A stretch of DNA of 64,000 nt from Streptomyces sp. TSRI0281 (GTDB lineage Bacteria > Actinomycetota > Actinomycetes > Streptomycetales > Streptomycetaceae). The position numbers and the translations under genes are program-made. The notes beneath the pieces were generated by a model. The model was not told the DNA's origin. It saw nothing but the letters and a program-made list of their open reading frames with translations, and made no database searches. The stretch spans positions 527,398 through 591,397 of the forward strand of contig NZ_LWLE01000023.1 in assembly GCF_001905125.1 (NCBI RefSeq), written 5' to 3'. The stretch's first letter is position 1; each line of letters opens with the position of its first letter. This document shows positions 24,464 to 34,580 of this stretch, in pieces.

Positions 24464-25570
24464 TTACTTCTCCCGCTGCTTGCGCCAGCGGATGCCGGCT
24501 TCCAGGAAGCCGTCGATCTCGCCGTTGAAGACCGCTTCCGGATTGCCGATCTCGAAGTCCGTACGGAGGTCCTTCACCATCTGGTAGGGGTGCAGGACGT
24601 ACGAACGCATCTGGTTGCCCCAGGAGTTGCCGCCGTCGCCCTTGAGTGCGTTCATCTTGGCCTGCTCCTCCTGGCGGCGGCGCTCAAGGAGCTTCGCCTG
24701 GAGGACGTTCATCGCGGAGGCCTTGTTCTGGATCTGCGAGCGCTCGTTCTGGCAGGAGACGACGATGCCGGTCGGCAGGTGCGTCAGGCGCACCGCGGAG
24801 TCCGTGGTGTTGACGCCCTGACCACCGGGGCCGGAGGAGCGGTACACGTCGACGCGCAGCTCCGACTCGTCGATCTCGATGTGGTCGGTCTGCTCGACGA
24901 CGGGGAGCACCTCGACGCCCGCGAAGGACGTCTGGCGACGGCCCTGGTTGTCGAAGGGCGAGATCCGGACCAGGCGGTGGGTGCCCTGCTCGACGGAGAG
25001 GGTGCCGTAGGCGTACGGCACCTGGACGGCGAAGGTGGTCGACTTGATGCCGGCCTCTTCGGCGTACGACGTCTCGTAGACCTCGGTCTTGTAGCCGTGC
25101 CGCTCGGCCCAGCGGATGTACATGCGCTGGAGCTTCTCGGCGAAGTCGGCCGCGTCCACGCCGCCCGCCTCGGCCCGGATGTTGACGAGGGCCTCACGGG
25201 CGTCGTACTCGCCGGACAGAAGCGTGCGGACTTCCATCTCGTCCAGCGCCTTCTTGACGGACTCCAGCTCGGACTCGGCCTCGGCGAGGGCATCGGCGTC
25301 GCCCTCGTCCTCGGCGAGCTCGAAGAGGACTTCGAGGTCGTCGATGCGGCCGCGCAGGGTCTCGGCCTTGCGGACCTCGGCCTGGAGGTGCGAAAGCTTG
25401 CTGGTGATCTTCTGTGCCGCGTCCGGGTCGTCCCAGAGGGACGGCGCCGCCGCCTGCTCCTCGAGCGCGACGATGTCCGCCCTCAGCGCATCCAGGTCCA
25501 GGACGGCCTCGATCGACCCCATGGTCGAGGAGAGGGACTTCAGCTCTTCGGAAATATCGACGACTGCCAC
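24464..25570 (-). CDS. prfB: Peptide chain release factor 2
   Basis: A 368-residue class I release factor that reads UGA and UAA stop codons and hydrolyses peptidyl-tRNA. The peptidyl-transferase motif is [18 protein letters not shown] (GGQ near residue 245). The RF2-type stop-recognition tripeptide SPF is in [18 protein letters not shown] near residue 200. The N-terminal domain is an acidic coiled helix bundle. The start is GTG 25570 ([12 protein letters not shown]). The frame runs uninterrupted through the position where many bacteria have a programmed +1 frameshift at an in-frame UGA, so there is no autoregulatory frameshift here. Confidence 0.97.
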   Translation of the reverse strand: MAVVDISEELKSLSSTMGSIEAVLDLDALRADIVALEEQAAAPSLWDDPDAAQKITSKLSHLQAEVRKAETLRGRIDDLEVLFELAEDEGDADALAEAESELESVKKALDEMEVRTLLSGEYDAREALVNIRAEAGGVDAADFAEKLQRMYIRWAERHGYKTEVYETSYAEEAGIKSTTFAVQVPYAYGTLSVEQGTHRLVRISPFDNQGRRQTSFAGVEVLPVVEQTDHIEIDESELRVDVYRSSGPGGQGVNTTDSAVRLTHLPTGIVVSCQNERSQIQNKASAMNVLQAKLLERRRQEEQAKMNALKGDGGNSWGNQMRSYVLHPYQMVKDLRTDFEIGNPEAVFNGEIDGFLEAGIRWRKQREK

Positions 25571-25800
25571 GGGTCCAGCGTAACGGCTGGGCGGATGAAG
25601 CTTGCCCTCACCCGGAACCCGGTCCCGGTGCGGTCCGGATCCGAACCCGGACCTGACCCGGTCCCGACCCGTCGCGAAGCCGGTCCGGACCCGTGCCGGG
25701 CGGGGTGGCCGGACCGTGAGCGGGCTCCCGCGAACGGTCCCCGAAGGCTCCGGGGGCGGGTCCCGCACGGCCCCCGTCCCGGCTTACCCGCGAACCGGCC

Positions 25801-27045
25801 CTACGGGGACGAGGGGGCCGAGTTCTTGGTGTCCTGGGGAGTCGCGTCGGCGTCGTCGCCGCCCGCCGCCAGCCAGCCACCCACGGCGACGGCCGCGCAC
25901 AGGGCGACCGCGGCGGCGCCCAGCGTGATGCGGCGCTTGCGGACGGCGGCGGATTTGTTGCGGGCCGATCCGGGGCGGGGGCGGCCCGGCGCCCGGGGGG
26001 CCCGGGCCGTGCCCAGCGGGCCGCCGGCCAGCTCGTCGGGGGCCGGGACGCGCATGCTCGTGTGGGTGTCGCGGTTGGAGTCCGGGGCGGAGCCGGGGAC
26101 CAGCGGGACGGCGCCGCGGCGGCGGGGCTCCTCGGACGGTGTGTACTGCTGCTCGTCGTAGGCCGGTGCCTGGGGTTCCGTCTCCTCGGCGCCCGGCTCG
26201 TCCACGTCGAGCGGGGGTATCCCCGCCAGCAGCGGAAGCAGCTCGCGCAACCGGTGCGCGAGCTCCGAGGCGCGCAGCCGGGAGGCCGGTGCCTTGGCCA
26301 GGCACTGGACCAGGAGCTGCCAGAGCTCCTCGGGGATGCCGGGGAGCGGGACCACGGTCTCGGTCACATGGCGGCGCAGGACCGCGCCGGGGTGGCCGCC
26401 CCCGAAGGGCGTGAACCCGGCGAGGAGCTCGTACAGCACCGTCGCGAGGGCGTAGATGTCCACGGCGGCGCGCGGCGGGAGTCCCTCGACGATCTCGGGG
26501 GCCAGATAGTCCGGCGTACCGATGATCTTGGTGGACTTGGTGCGGCTCGGGGTGTCGATCAGCTTCGCGACGCCGAAGTCGGTGAGCAGGGCGGGGTGCG
26601 AACCGCCGGGGCCGAGCGGCCCCTCCATGTCGAGCAGGATGTTCTCCGGCTTGACGTCGCGGTGGACCACCCCGGCGGCGTGCGCGGCGGCGAGGCCGTC
26701 GGCGACGTCCGCGATGATCGCGACGGCGGCCTCGGGGGCGAGGCGGCGCTCGCGGTCGAGGCGGGTGCGCAGATCCGTGCCGCGTACGAGCGTCATGACC
26801 AGGGCCAGGTCGTTGCCGTCGACGACGAGGTCGCGGACGGTGACCACCTGGGGATGGTCGAGCCCGAGCAGGGCGGTGCGCTCCCGCACGAAGCGGCCCA
26901 CAAGCTCCTGGTCGGACGCGAGGTCCTCGCGGAGCAACTTGATGGCGACGGGGCCCTCGGGCCCCTCGCCGAGCCACACCGTGCCGGCGCTGCCGCGCCC
27001 CAGGATCTGGTGGGCGGTGTACCGGCTGCCGATATTCCGTGCCAA
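25801..27045 (-). CDS. pkaB: Serine/threonine protein kinase PkaB
   Basis: A 414-residue Hanks-type kinase. The kinase domain covers residues about 5-265: glycine loop LGRGSAGTVWLG, catalytic Lys in VAIKLLRED, HRDVKPENILLD, DFGVAKL and the APE-type GTPDYLAPEIVEG. A Pro/Glu-rich linker follows, then one membrane helix (RITLGAAAVALCAAVAVGGWLAAGG) and a short extracytoplasmic tail. The start is TTG 27045 (MARNIGSRY) because GAGGGAG lies 5 bases before it; a longer frame to 27138 lacks a ribosome site and conserved residues. It is the second gene after pkaA in the same direction. Naming follows the adjacent pkaA/pkaB genes of S. coelicolor. Confidence 0.92.
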   Translation of the reverse strand: MARNIGSRYTAHQILGRGSAGTVWLGEGPEGPVAIKLLREDLASDQELVGRFVRERTALLGLDHPQVVTVRDLVVDGNDLALVMTLVRGTDLRTRLDRERRLAPEAAVAIIADVADGLAAAHAAGVVHRDVKPENILLDMEGPLGPGGSHPALLTDFGVAKLIDTPSRTKSTKIIGTPDYLAPEIVEGLPPRAAVDIYALATVLYELLAGFTPFGGGHPGAVLRRHVTETVVPLPGIPEELWQLLVQCLAKAPASRLRASELAHRLRELLPLLAGIPPLDVDEPGAEETEPQAPAYDEQQYTPSEEPRRRGAVPLVPGSAPDSNRDTHTSMRVPAPDELAGGPLGTARAPRAPGRPRPGSARNKSAAVRKRRITLGAAAVALCAAVAVGGWLAAGGDDADATPQDTKNSAPSSP

Positions 27046-27191
27046 GACTGCTCCCTCAGCGGCTGGCGGTGGACCCCCGGTCGACAAAGTTACGCGGCGT
27101 TCGGGGTGTTGCGTGCCCTGGATGGCGCCAACCTTCACTTCTCCGGACCAAATGGGCCCGGAGAAGTCGACAAAGGTACAGAGTTGACTGT

Positions 27192-28889
27192 TCAGGCGCC
27201 GCCGCTGCTGCCGCTACTGCTGCTGCCACTGTCACCGATCTTCGAGACCCAGTCGGTCACGGCGCTGATCGCGTCACCGATCGCTTCCCAGAAGCTCTTG
27301 CCCTGGGCGACCCAGTCCTGAAGCGGTGTCAGCTCCCAGATCAGCCAGCCCGCGATGATCAGCAACACCACAGTGAACAGGCAGCCCTTGAGGCAGCCGA
27401 GACCCGGGATGCGCATGGGGTTGGCGCTGCGCTGCCTCGGCTGGCGCGGCGCGGCCGGCTGCTGGGGCGGCGGCTGCTGCGGGGGCGCGTACTGCTGTTG
27501 CTGCGGGGGCGCGTACTGCTGCCGCTGGGGCTGCTGAGGCGGTTGCGGTTGCTGGTAGCGCTGGGGTTGCTGCTGCGGCGGGTACTGCTGGTGCTGAGGC
27601 CGCTGCTGGTGCTGAGGCGGTTGCTGCCGCTGCGGAGGCTGCTGGGGCGGCTGCTGGCGCTGGGGCCGACGGCGCAGCGGGTCCTGGCCCGGGTCGAGGT
27701 ACTGGACCTGTGTCTGGTCGTTGCGGTCACGCGCGGCCTGGAGCTGCCCCTGCCAGGGGTGCGGGCCGTCGGGCTGCGGAGGGCCGTCGGGGTGCTGCGG
27801 TACGGGCGGCATGACCGAGGTCGGGTCGGCGTCACCCGCACCCCCCTGGCCGAAACCGCCCTGTCCCGGGGTCTGCTGCAGGACGCTGGTCGGGGCGGCG
27901 GGGTCGTACGAACCCGCGTTGCTCGGCAGCATCTGCGTGGGGTCGGCCGCCCCGGGGGTCTCCGGGACCGCGGCGGGCGCCGGGTCGGGTGCCAGCAGGG
28001 CGCCCACACCGTCGGCGGCCGCGATCTGGGCCGAGTTGGCGTGTACGCCGATGCCCGCGGCGACGGTACGCAGTCCGCGGGCGAGGTTCTCGGCGCTGGG
28101 CCGCCGGTCGGGGTCCTTGCTCAGGCAGCGCTCTATGACCGTCCACAGCGGCGCGGGGACGGTGCTGGGGCGGCGGGGCTCCTCGCTGAGGTGCCGGTGC
28201 AGGACTTCGAGGGCGGTGCCCCCGGCGAACGGCGGTCGTCCGGTGACCAGTTCGTACAGCAGGATGCCCGCGCCGTAGATGTCCACGGCGGAGGTCTGCG
28301 GGCGGCCCTCGGCGGACTCGGGCGCCACATAGGCGGGGGTGCCGACGAACTCGTGGGTCCGGGTCAGCCCCGGGGAGTCCGCGAGGCGCGCGATGCCGAA
28401 GTCGGTGAGCATCGGGTGCATCTGGCCGTCGCGCTCGTCGACCAGCACATTGGCGGGCTTGAGGTCGCGGTGGACGACGCCGTCGGCGTGGCTGGCGGCG
28501 AGCGCGTCCGCGATCTGAGCGGTGAGCAGGGCGGCGGCGACCGGGGTGAGCGGGCCGTTCTCGCGCAGATACCGGTGCAGGTCGGGACCGTCGATGAGGT
28601 CCATCACCAGGGCGAGGAGATCGCCCTCGACGACGAGGTCCCGGGTGCGCACGATGTTCGGGTGGGTGAGCCGCAGCAGCACGGAGCGCTCCCGCAGGAA
28701 CCGCATCACCACATCGGCGTCGTTGGCGAGCTCCTCCTTGAGGACCTTGATCGCCACGGTCTCGCCGGGCTGACCCGCGACGGCCGCCTCGGCGCCCGCG
28801 GTCTCCCGCTGGCGGGCTCGCCAGACGGTGCCCGTGGCGCCGCGTCCGAGCGGCTCCTCGAGCAGGTACTTGCTGCCTACCGGCCGCAC
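27192..28889 (-). CDS. pkaA: Serine/threonine protein kinase PkaA
   Basis: A 565-residue Hanks-type kinase. The N-terminal kinase domain has LGRGATGTVWRARQ, catalytic Lys in VAIKVLKEE, HRDLKPANVLVD, DFGIARLAD and GTPAYVAPESAEG. An insertion of about 15 Ala/Glu/Gly residues lies between the glycine loop and the Lys. A linker of about 170 residues follows, ending in a Gln/Pro-rich stretch (QQPPQQPPQRQQPP type). A membrane helix (CLFTVVLLIIAGWLIWELTP) lies near residue 510 and the extracytoplasmic tail ends in Gly/Ser. GTG 28889 (MRPVGSKYLLEE) is the chosen start, with AGGGAG 10 bases upstream. It precedes pkaB by 146 bp. Confidence 0.92.
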   Translation of the reverse strand: MRPVGSKYLLEEPLGRGATGTVWRARQRETAGAEAAVAGQPGETVAIKVLKEELANDADVVMRFLRERSVLLRLTHPNIVRTRDLVVEGDLLALVMDLIDGPDLHRYLRENGPLTPVAAALLTAQIADALAASHADGVVHRDLKPANVLVDERDGQMHPMLTDFGIARLADSPGLTRTHEFVGTPAYVAPESAEGRPQTSAVDIYGAGILLYELVTGRPPFAGGTALEVLHRHLSEEPRRPSTVPAPLWTVIERCLSKDPDRRPSAENLARGLRTVAAGIGVHANSAQIAAADGVGALLAPDPAPAAVPETPGAADPTQMLPSNAGSYDPAAPTSVLQQTPGQGGFGQGGAGDADPTSVMPPVPQHPDGPPQPDGPHPWQGQLQAARDRNDQTQVQYLDPGQDPLRRRPQRQQPPQQPPQRQQPPQHQQRPQHQQYPPQQQPQRYQQPQPPQQPQRQQYAPPQQQQYAPPQQPPPQQPAAPRQPRQRSANPMRIPGLGCLKGCLFTVVLLIIAGWLIWELTPLQDWVAQGKSFWEAIGDAISAVTDWVSKIGDSGSSSSGSSGGA

Positions 28890-29378
28890 GTCATGCGCTC
28901 CCTGCTGATCGTGGTGCTTGCGGTCCCCCCGGGCCCGCCCGGATGTTCCGGTCCACTCTAGTGCCGCCGGAGGTGGCACCGGCCGGTCGTCTTCCGGTCT
29001 CGGTCCGCCGCGTCGTGAAGTCGTCCCGGCGGGTGTCCTGCCGTGTCCGGAGGAAGACGCACACAGGGGACAGATGGTTGCCGAACAAACGTTCTATGAA
29101 GCTGCCCCGCGTACGGCCGGGATCTCCCCGGACGGCTCGAACCGGACCCAAGCAGGCATTTTTACGTCCACACTCAGCCATTCAAGATCATTTGAAGGTG
29201 GCCCCCGGGCGTGTTGTCAGTGGCAGGTGCGAGGATGCCTTCCAGCACGGAACCATGGGGTCGGGAACCTCGCGGTCCGTGTCGACCTGTACCGGACGAC
29301 GCGTCCGTGCCGGCCGGGGGGACATCACAGGGCGTTTCCCCTGCCGGGCACCCCGCGCAGAAGGGACCGCTGACGGCG
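28890..29378. other. 489-bp divergent region between pkaA and the FHA/FtsK-like gene
   Basis: No gene is supported, though the frame of the FHA gene stays open leftward to about 29211. It should contain both promoters. No operator was recognised. The segment 29090-29210 is noticeably less GC-rich than the flanks. Confidence 0.5.
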
Positions 29379-32300
29379 ATGCAGATCCGGCTGACCGTCC
29401 TCGCGCCGCGCAGCGGCCAGACCCCGGCACGCGCCTGCGACGTGCTCGTCACCGCCCCGGCCGGGACGGCGCTCGCCGCCGTCGCCTCCGGCCTGGCCGC
29501 GGCCGTCTCGGGGCCCGACAGTTCTCTCGGCGGCGGAGCGGTGGTGCTGTTCGCCGGACGGGAACGGCTCGACGCGCACCGCATCGCCCTGGGCGATCCG
29601 CCCCTGGTGGACGGCGCGGTGCTCTCGCTCCAGATGCCCGGTGACGACGAAGCGGCGGACGACACCGTCCCGGCGCAGCTGCATGTGGTCGCGGGCCCCG
29701 ACGCGGGCGGCGTCCACCTGCTGCACGGCGGGCAGATCCGGATCGGCCGCTCGGCCGACGCGGACGTCCCGCTCGACGACCCGGACGTGTCCCGGCTGCA
29801 CTGCGCGGTGACGGTCTCCGAGGACGGCCGGGTCTCGGTCGCCGACCTGGGTTCCACCAACGGCACCTCGCTGGACGGTACGGAGGTCCGCGACCGCCCG
29901 GTCCCGCTCCTCCCGGGCGCACTGCTGCGGCTCGGCGAATCGACGCTCCGGCTCACCGCGGGCTCCCGTACGGCGACGCTGGCGACCGCGCCGGACGGTG
30001 AGGGGCACCTGCGGGTGGCTCGGGCGGAAGCCGACGCCCCGGAGGGCGGCCCCATGGCCGGAGGCGGCTTCGCGGGCACCGCGGGCGGTTTCGGCGACGA
30101 GGACCCGGACGGCTCCGGGCACACCTACAGCCAGGCCCCCTCCCACGGTGATCCCGGACCGCAGGGGCACGACGCGCACCGGCAGGACGACGAAGGCCGC
30201 GGGGAGCACGGGCACGGGCCGGACACCGTCCGGCGCCACTCCACGCACGCACGCGGCGCCCGGTACGGCGAGAGCGAGGCGCCCCGGCGCGGCGGCATAG
30301 GCGCCTGGGCCCGGCGGCTCACCGGCGGCAAGGGCGATCCGGCACAGGACCCGGACGCGGGCGCACCGGGGAGAGCGGCACCCGACTCCCCGGACCGGGC
30401 GCAGTCCTCCCACGCGGAGCACGCCTCGTTCGACGCCCCCTCCTCCTTCTCCCCGTCCTCCTCCTCTCCCTCTCCCTTCTCCTCCGCGCCCGCGGGGACC
30501 TGGCCGGATCCGGCGGCCGTGCTGCTGACCGCGCTCGGCCCAGGACCCCGGCTGTGGGAGCGCGACGCCGCGCACCCGGAGGCGCTCGTCGTGCGGCTGG
30601 GGACGACCGACCGGGCCGAGCTGCCCGCCGTGCCGGTGACCGTGGGGCTGCGGGAGGCCGGTTCGCTCGGCCTCGCCGGACCGCGCGAACGGCTGGCGGG
30701 TCTGGCCCGCTCGACCGTGGCGCAGCTCGCCGCGCTGCACTCCCCGTTCGACCTGGAGATCGTGCTGATCAGCACGGACCGGGCCCGTTCCGCGGACGAG
30801 CGGCGGCGGGAGTGGGCCTGGCTGGGGTGGCTGCCGCATCTGCGCCCGATGCACGGCCAGGACTGCCGGCTCCTCCTCGCGTACGACCGTGAGCAGGCCA
30901 TGGCCCGTACGGCGGAGCTGGTCCGCCGCCTGGACGAGGGCCCGCTCGGCCCCGGCTGGCCGAGCGTGGACCGGTCCGCGGTGGCCGAGGCCGCCCGCGC
31001 CCATACGGGTCCGCACACCGTGGTGATCGTCGACGGCGACCCCGGTTCCTCGGTGCTGCGCGAGACCACGGCCAGGCTGGCCGGTGCGGGGGCTGCCGCC
31101 GGAATCCATCTGATCTGCCTCGCCGAGACTCCCGCCGCGTCTCCCACGTCGCCGGTCACCGCGACCTACGAGACCGCGTGCCAGACCTCGATCGCCTTCC
31201 GCGAGTGCGGGGCGGTCGCCATGCTGAGCGGCGATGTGGCGACGGCGCTGCGGTTGCTGCGCACGGCGGGCGGCCAGGTCGCGGGGCACGGCACGGTTGC
31301 CGCGGTGGACGCGGTGTCGGCCGCCTGGGCCGAGCGGTTCGGGCGGGCCCTGGCGCCGTTGCGCGACGAGGGCTCGGCCGCGCTGCCGGGCCGCCCGACG
31401 GCAGCGGCCCTGCCGCCGTCCGCCCGGTTGCTCGACGAGCTGGGGCTGGCCCGCGCCACCCCGGCGTCGCTGATGGCGCGTTGGGCGTCCACGGCGGAGA
31501 GCCAGCCGGGCGCCACGGTCCGGCCCACGGCCGCCGCGCCCCGGTCGGACCTCGACACCCCGGGCTCGGGCCGCACCCTCAGCACGGGCCCCCGCGTGGG
31601 CGCCCAGCGCACGGGCCACGACCCGTACCACCGCGCCCCGGAACCGACGGGCTCAGGACGCATGCCGTATCCGGGCACGGACGGCCGGGGCTCGGGCGGT
31701 ACGCCGTATCCCGGCACGGACTCCCGGGGCTCGGGGCGCACCCCTTACCCCGGCACCGCCTCCGACCACACGCCGTACTTCGGCACCGACACCCGTGGCT
31801 CCGGGCGCACGCCCTACCCGGGTACGGACTCCCGTGGCTCCGGGCGCACGCTGTATCCCGGCAGCGCCGCCCCGCAGCCCTCGTCCCGGACCGCCCCCCA
31901 CGCCGCCCCACAGCCCTCATCCCGGACCGCCCCGCACGCCGCCCCGCAGACCGCAGCGCAGCCCGCGTCGGGCGCCACCGTCTACGCCGGGCGGCCGGTG
32001 CTCGTGCTCGGGGCGGGGCCGCGCGGCGCCCTCAGCGTCGATCTGGCCGACGAAGGGCCGCACCTCCTCATCGAGGGACCGGCGGGCAGCGGGCGCACCG
32101 AGCTGCTGCGGGCCGTGGCCGCCTCGCTCGCCTCCGCCGCCCGCCCCGACCGGCTCGGCATCCTGTTGGTCGACGGGGCCGCGGGCGAACACGGAGAGCG
32201 TGGCGAAGGGCTGCGCCCCTGCACGGAACTCCCGCATGTGTTCACGCATTTGATGGCGTCCGACCCCGTACGGATGCGCGAGTTCGCACAGGCGTTGGGC

Positions 32301-33029
32301 GGTGAGCTGAAGCGGCGGGCCGAGCTGCTCGGCCCGCTGGACTTCGCCGCGTGGCACGCCCAGCACGAGGTCTCGCAGCGGCTCGTGGGCCAGCGTCCGC
32401 CCAGCGCCGCCGAACAGCGCGGCGACCTGGACTCCCCCGCCGGCGGCACCCTGCGACTGCGGCCCGCCGCCGTACGGGCCATGGACCCTGGCCCCTCCCC
32501 GCTGCCCCGGCTCGTCGTCCTCGCCGACGACTTCGACGCCCTGGTCGCCCCGGCGCTCGGCAGCCCCGGCCGCCCTGCCGCGGGTTCGGTCGTACGGGCG
32601 CTGGAGGCCGTCGCCAGGGACGGCGGACGGCTCGGCGTCCATCTGGTCGCCACCTCCGCCCGCCCGGACCGCACCGAGGACACGGAGCTGGCCCGCGGCG
32701 CCCGGCTGCGCATCGTGCTCGACGCGCCGGTCCTGCCGCCCTCCCCGGACGAACCGGCGCCGGGACGTGGGCGGTTGGGACACCCGGACGGCCGGGTGAC
32801 GCCGTTCCAGGGCGGCCGGGTCACGGGCCGCATCCCCCGCACGGCGACCCTGCGCCCCACCGTCGTACCGCTGGAGTGGGAGCGGATGGGCGATCCGCCC
32901 ACCCGTCGGCCGCTGCGGGAGCTCGGCAACGGGCCGACGGACCTGGCGCTGCTCGCCAGTGCGCTGGAGCGCGCGGCCCGTTCGGTGAACGCTGAACGAC
33001 TCCCTCCGCTTATCCCGTTCTCTTCCTGA
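29379..33029 (+). CDS. FHA-domain FtsK/EccC-like ATPase
   Basis: A 1,216-residue protein. After a ubiquitin-like/linker start (MQIRLTVLAPRSGQ) a forkhead-associated domain lies at about residues 97-195 (IRIGRSADADVPLDDPDVSRLHCAV and DLGSTNGTSLDG), which binds phosphothreonine peptides. A disordered region follows. An FtsK/EccC-type segment without P-loop (LPAVPVTVGLREAGSLGLAGPRERLAGLAR; WEWAWLGWLPHLRP-like) covers about 400-690. A repeat-rich linker (757-829) leads to a second ATPase domain with Walker A GPAGSGRTELLRA near 900 and Walker B RLVVLADDFDAL near 1044. Divergent kinases pkaA/pkaB suggest it is a phospho-dependent partner. No Esx genes are nearby, so a type VII secretion role is not supported locally. 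Confidence 0.85.
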   Translation: MQIRLTVLAPRSGQTPARACDVLVTAPAGTALAAVASGLAAAVSGPDSSLGGGAVVLFAGRERLDAHRIALGDPPLVDGAVLSLQMPGDDEAADDTVPAQLHVVAGPDAGGVHLLHGGQIRIGRSADADVPLDDPDVSRLHCAVTVSEDGRVSVADLGSTNGTSLDGTEVRDRPVPLLPGALLRLGESTLRLTAGSRTATLATAPDGEGHLRVARAEADAPEGGPMAGGGFAGTAGGFGDEDPDGSGHTYSQAPSHGDPGPQGHDAHRQDDEGRGEHGHGPDTVRRHSTHARGARYGESEAPRRGGIGAWARRLTGGKGDPAQDPDAGAPGRAAPDSPDRAQSSHAEHASFDAPSSFSPSSSSPSPFSSAPAGTWPDPAAVLLTALGPGPRLWERDAAHPEALVVRLGTTDRAELPAVPVTVGLREAGSLGLAGPRERLAGLARSTVAQLAALHSPFDLEIVLISTDRARSADERRREWAWLGWLPHLRPMHGQDCRLLLAYDREQAMARTAELVRRLDEGPLGPGWPSVDRSAVAEAARAHTGPHTVVIVDGDPGSSVLRETTARLAGAGAAAGIHLICLAETPAASPTSPVTATYETACQTSIAFRECGAVAMLSGDVATALRLLRTAGGQVAGHGTVAAVDAVSAAWAERFGRALAPLRDEGSAALPGRPTAAALPPSARLLDELGLARATPASLMARWASTAESQPGATVRPTAAAPRSDLDTPGSGRTLSTGPRVGAQRTGHDPYHRAPEPTGSGRMPYPGTDGRGSGGTPYPGTDSRGSGRTPYPGTASDHTPYFGTDTRGSGRTPYPGTDSRGSGRTLYPGSAAPQPSSRTAPHAAPQPSSRTAPHAAPQTAAQPASGATVYAGRPVLVLGAGPRGALSVDLADEGPHLLIEGPAGSGRTELLRAVAASLASAARPDRLGILLVDGAAGEHGERGEGLRPCTELPHVFTHLMASDPVRMREFAQALGGELKRRAELLGPLDFAAWHAQHEVSQRLVGQRPPSAAEQRGDLDSPAGGTLRLRPAAVRAMDPGPSPLPRLVVLADDFDALVAPALGSPGRPAAGSVVRALEAVARDGGRLGVHLVATSARPDRTEDTELARGARLRIVLDAPVLPPSPDEPAPGRGRLGHPDGRVTPFQGGRVTGRIPRTATLRPTVVPLEWERMGDPPTRRPLRELGNGPTDLALLASALERAARSVNAERLPPLIPFSS
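31651..31865 (+). repeat. Tandem repeat encoding a GRTPYPGT linker
   Basis: About seven imperfect copies of a roughly 30-36-bp unit encode GSGRTPYPGTDSR-like peptides inside the FHA/FtsK-like protein. Two shorter copies of SSRTAPHAAPQP follow at about 31880-31950. Confidence 0.85.
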
Positions 33030-33113
33030 AAAAGTGGCGGAAACACCCCCTCCCCTGCAGTGATGCGACGTCACGAGCCCACAACGATAGGGCGGTTGGA
33101 ACCCCGGACGGTA

Positions 33114-33142
33114 TTGCGGCACCCGTGCGCCCGGCGTAGGAC
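33114..33142 (+). promoter_or_regulatory. Possible sigma-70-type promoter of the second sugar operon
   Basis: TTGCGG and TAGGAC with 17-bp spacing, about 70 bp upstream of the binding-protein start. The -10 lacks the final T. No sugar-regulator operator was recognised. Confidence 0.35.
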
Positions 33143-33211
33143 TGTCGACACGGACGACGTAGCCCGCGCACAGAGACGTGGTCGGGCGCGTACAGAAGAG
33201 ACGGGGCAGTA

Positions 33212-34576
33212 ATGAGCACAACCCTTCGGATACGTAGGGCCGCGCTGGTGTTCACCGCGGTAGGCGCACTGGCGCTGACCGGCTGCGGTGACGACAACGG
33301 CGGGAAGGACAAAGCGGGCGACGGCTCCGCGAAGGGCAGCAAGAGCCCGTCGAGCGTCACGTTGCCGAAACTGAACGGTGAGAAGATCTCGGTCGCCGCG
33401 GTCTGGACCGGACCGGAGCAGGCCAACTTCACCAAGGTGCTGGACGAGTTCGAGAAGCGCACGGGCGCGACGGTGACCTTCGTCCCGGCGCAGGACCCGA
33501 TCGTCAACTTCCTCGGTACGAAGATCGCGGGAGGTCAGCCGCCGGACGTCGCGATGATCCCGCAGGTCGGCGCGGTCCAGCAGGCGGTGCAGAAGAAGTG
33601 GGCCAAGCCGGTCGGCGCCGAGGCGAAGGCGCAGCTCGCCAAGAACTACGCGAAGGTCTGGCAGGACCTCGGCGCGGTGGACGGCACCCAGTACGGCGTC
33701 TACTTCAAGGCCGCCAACAAGTCCCTGATCTGGTACAACACCAAGGCGTTCGAGAACGCGGGCGCGAGTGAGCCGAAGACCTGGAAGGACTTCCTGGCCA
33801 CCGCCGAGACCGTTTCCGCCTCCGGCGTCACCCCGGTCTCGGTCGGCGGCGCGGACGGCTGGACCCTCACCGACTGGTTCGAAAATGTCTATCTCTCCCA
33901 GGCGGGCCCGGAGAAGTACGACCAACTCGCCAAGCACGAGATCAAGTGGACCGACCCGTCCGTGAAGGACGCGCTCACCACGCTGGCCCAGCTCTTCGGC
34001 AAGCCGAACCTGATCACGGGTGGCGCCGACGGTGCGCTGCAGACCGAGTTCCCGGCGTCCGTCACCCAGACGTTCACCGGCGGCGACCAGCCCAAGGGCG
34101 CCATGGTCTTCGAGGGCGACTTCGTCTCCATCAACATCGCGCAGACCAAGGCCAAGGTCGGTACGGACGCCAAGGTGTTCCCGTTCCCGGCGGTCGGCAC
34201 GGACTCCCCCGTGGTCACCGGCGGCGACGCGGCCGTGGCCCTGAAGGACAGCAAGGGCGCTCAGGCACTGCTCACCTGGCTGGCCTCGACGGACGCGGCG
34301 CGGATATGGGCCGAGGCGGGCGGGTTCATCTCCCCGAACAAGGGCCTGGACGCCGGCGCGTACCCCAACGAGGTGCAGCGCAAGATGGCCGAGGCGCTGA
34401 TCGCGGCCGGTGACGACGTCCGGTTCGACATGTCCGACCAGGCCCCGCAGTCGTTCGGCGGGACGCCCGGGAAGGGCGAGTGGAAGATCCTCCAGGACTT
34501 CCTGAAGAACCCGAAGGACATCGCGGGGACCCAGGCGAAACTGGAGTCCGACGCGGCCAAGGCGTACAAGAGCTGA
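33212..34576 (+). CDS. Sugar-binding lipoprotein of a second ABC importer
   Basis: A 454-residue extracellular solute-binding protein. The signal peptide (MSTTLRIRRAALVFTAVGALALTGC) ends in the lipobox LTGC, with lipidation expected at Cys25. A Lys/Ser/Gly linker is followed by ISVAAVWTGPEQANFTKVLDEFEKRTGATVTF, the usual first strand-helix of CUT1 binding proteins, then GQPPDVAMIPQVG and AANKSLIWYNTKAFENAG. WTLTDWFENVYL and GAMVFEGDFVS are typical of alpha-glucoside-type members, but the substrate is uncertain. A GGGGCAG ribosome site precedes ATG 33212. It is the first gene of a three-gene importer without its own ATPase. Confidence 0.9.
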   Translation: MSTTLRIRRAALVFTAVGALALTGCGDDNGGKDKAGDGSAKGSKSPSSVTLPKLNGEKISVAAVWTGPEQANFTKVLDEFEKRTGATVTFVPAQDPIVNFLGTKIAGGQPPDVAMIPQVGAVQQAVQKKWAKPVGAEAKAQLAKNYAKVWQDLGAVDGTQYGVYFKAANKSLIWYNTKAFENAGASEPKTWKDFLATAETVSASGVTPVSVGGADGWTLTDWFENVYLSQAGPEKYDQLAKHEIKWTDPSVKDALTTLAQLFGKPNLITGGADGALQTEFPASVTQTFTGGDQPKGAMVFEGDFVSINIAQTKAKVGTDAKVFPFPAVGTDSPVVTGGDAAVALKDSKGAQALLTWLASTDAARIWAEAGGFISPNKGLDAGAYPNEVQRKMAEALIAAGDDVRFDMSDQAPQSFGGTPGKGEWKILQDFLKNPKDIAGTQAKLESDAAKAYKS

Positions 34577-34580
34577 CGCG

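Noticed and set aside
24464-25570. Programmed frameshift in prfB
   Set aside because: The frame is continuous from the start codon through the GGQ domain; no in-frame UGA is present.
29379-33029. Type VII secretion locus based on the EccC-like ATPase
   Set aside because: No Esx (WXG100), EccB, EccD, EccE or mycosin genes occur in the window.
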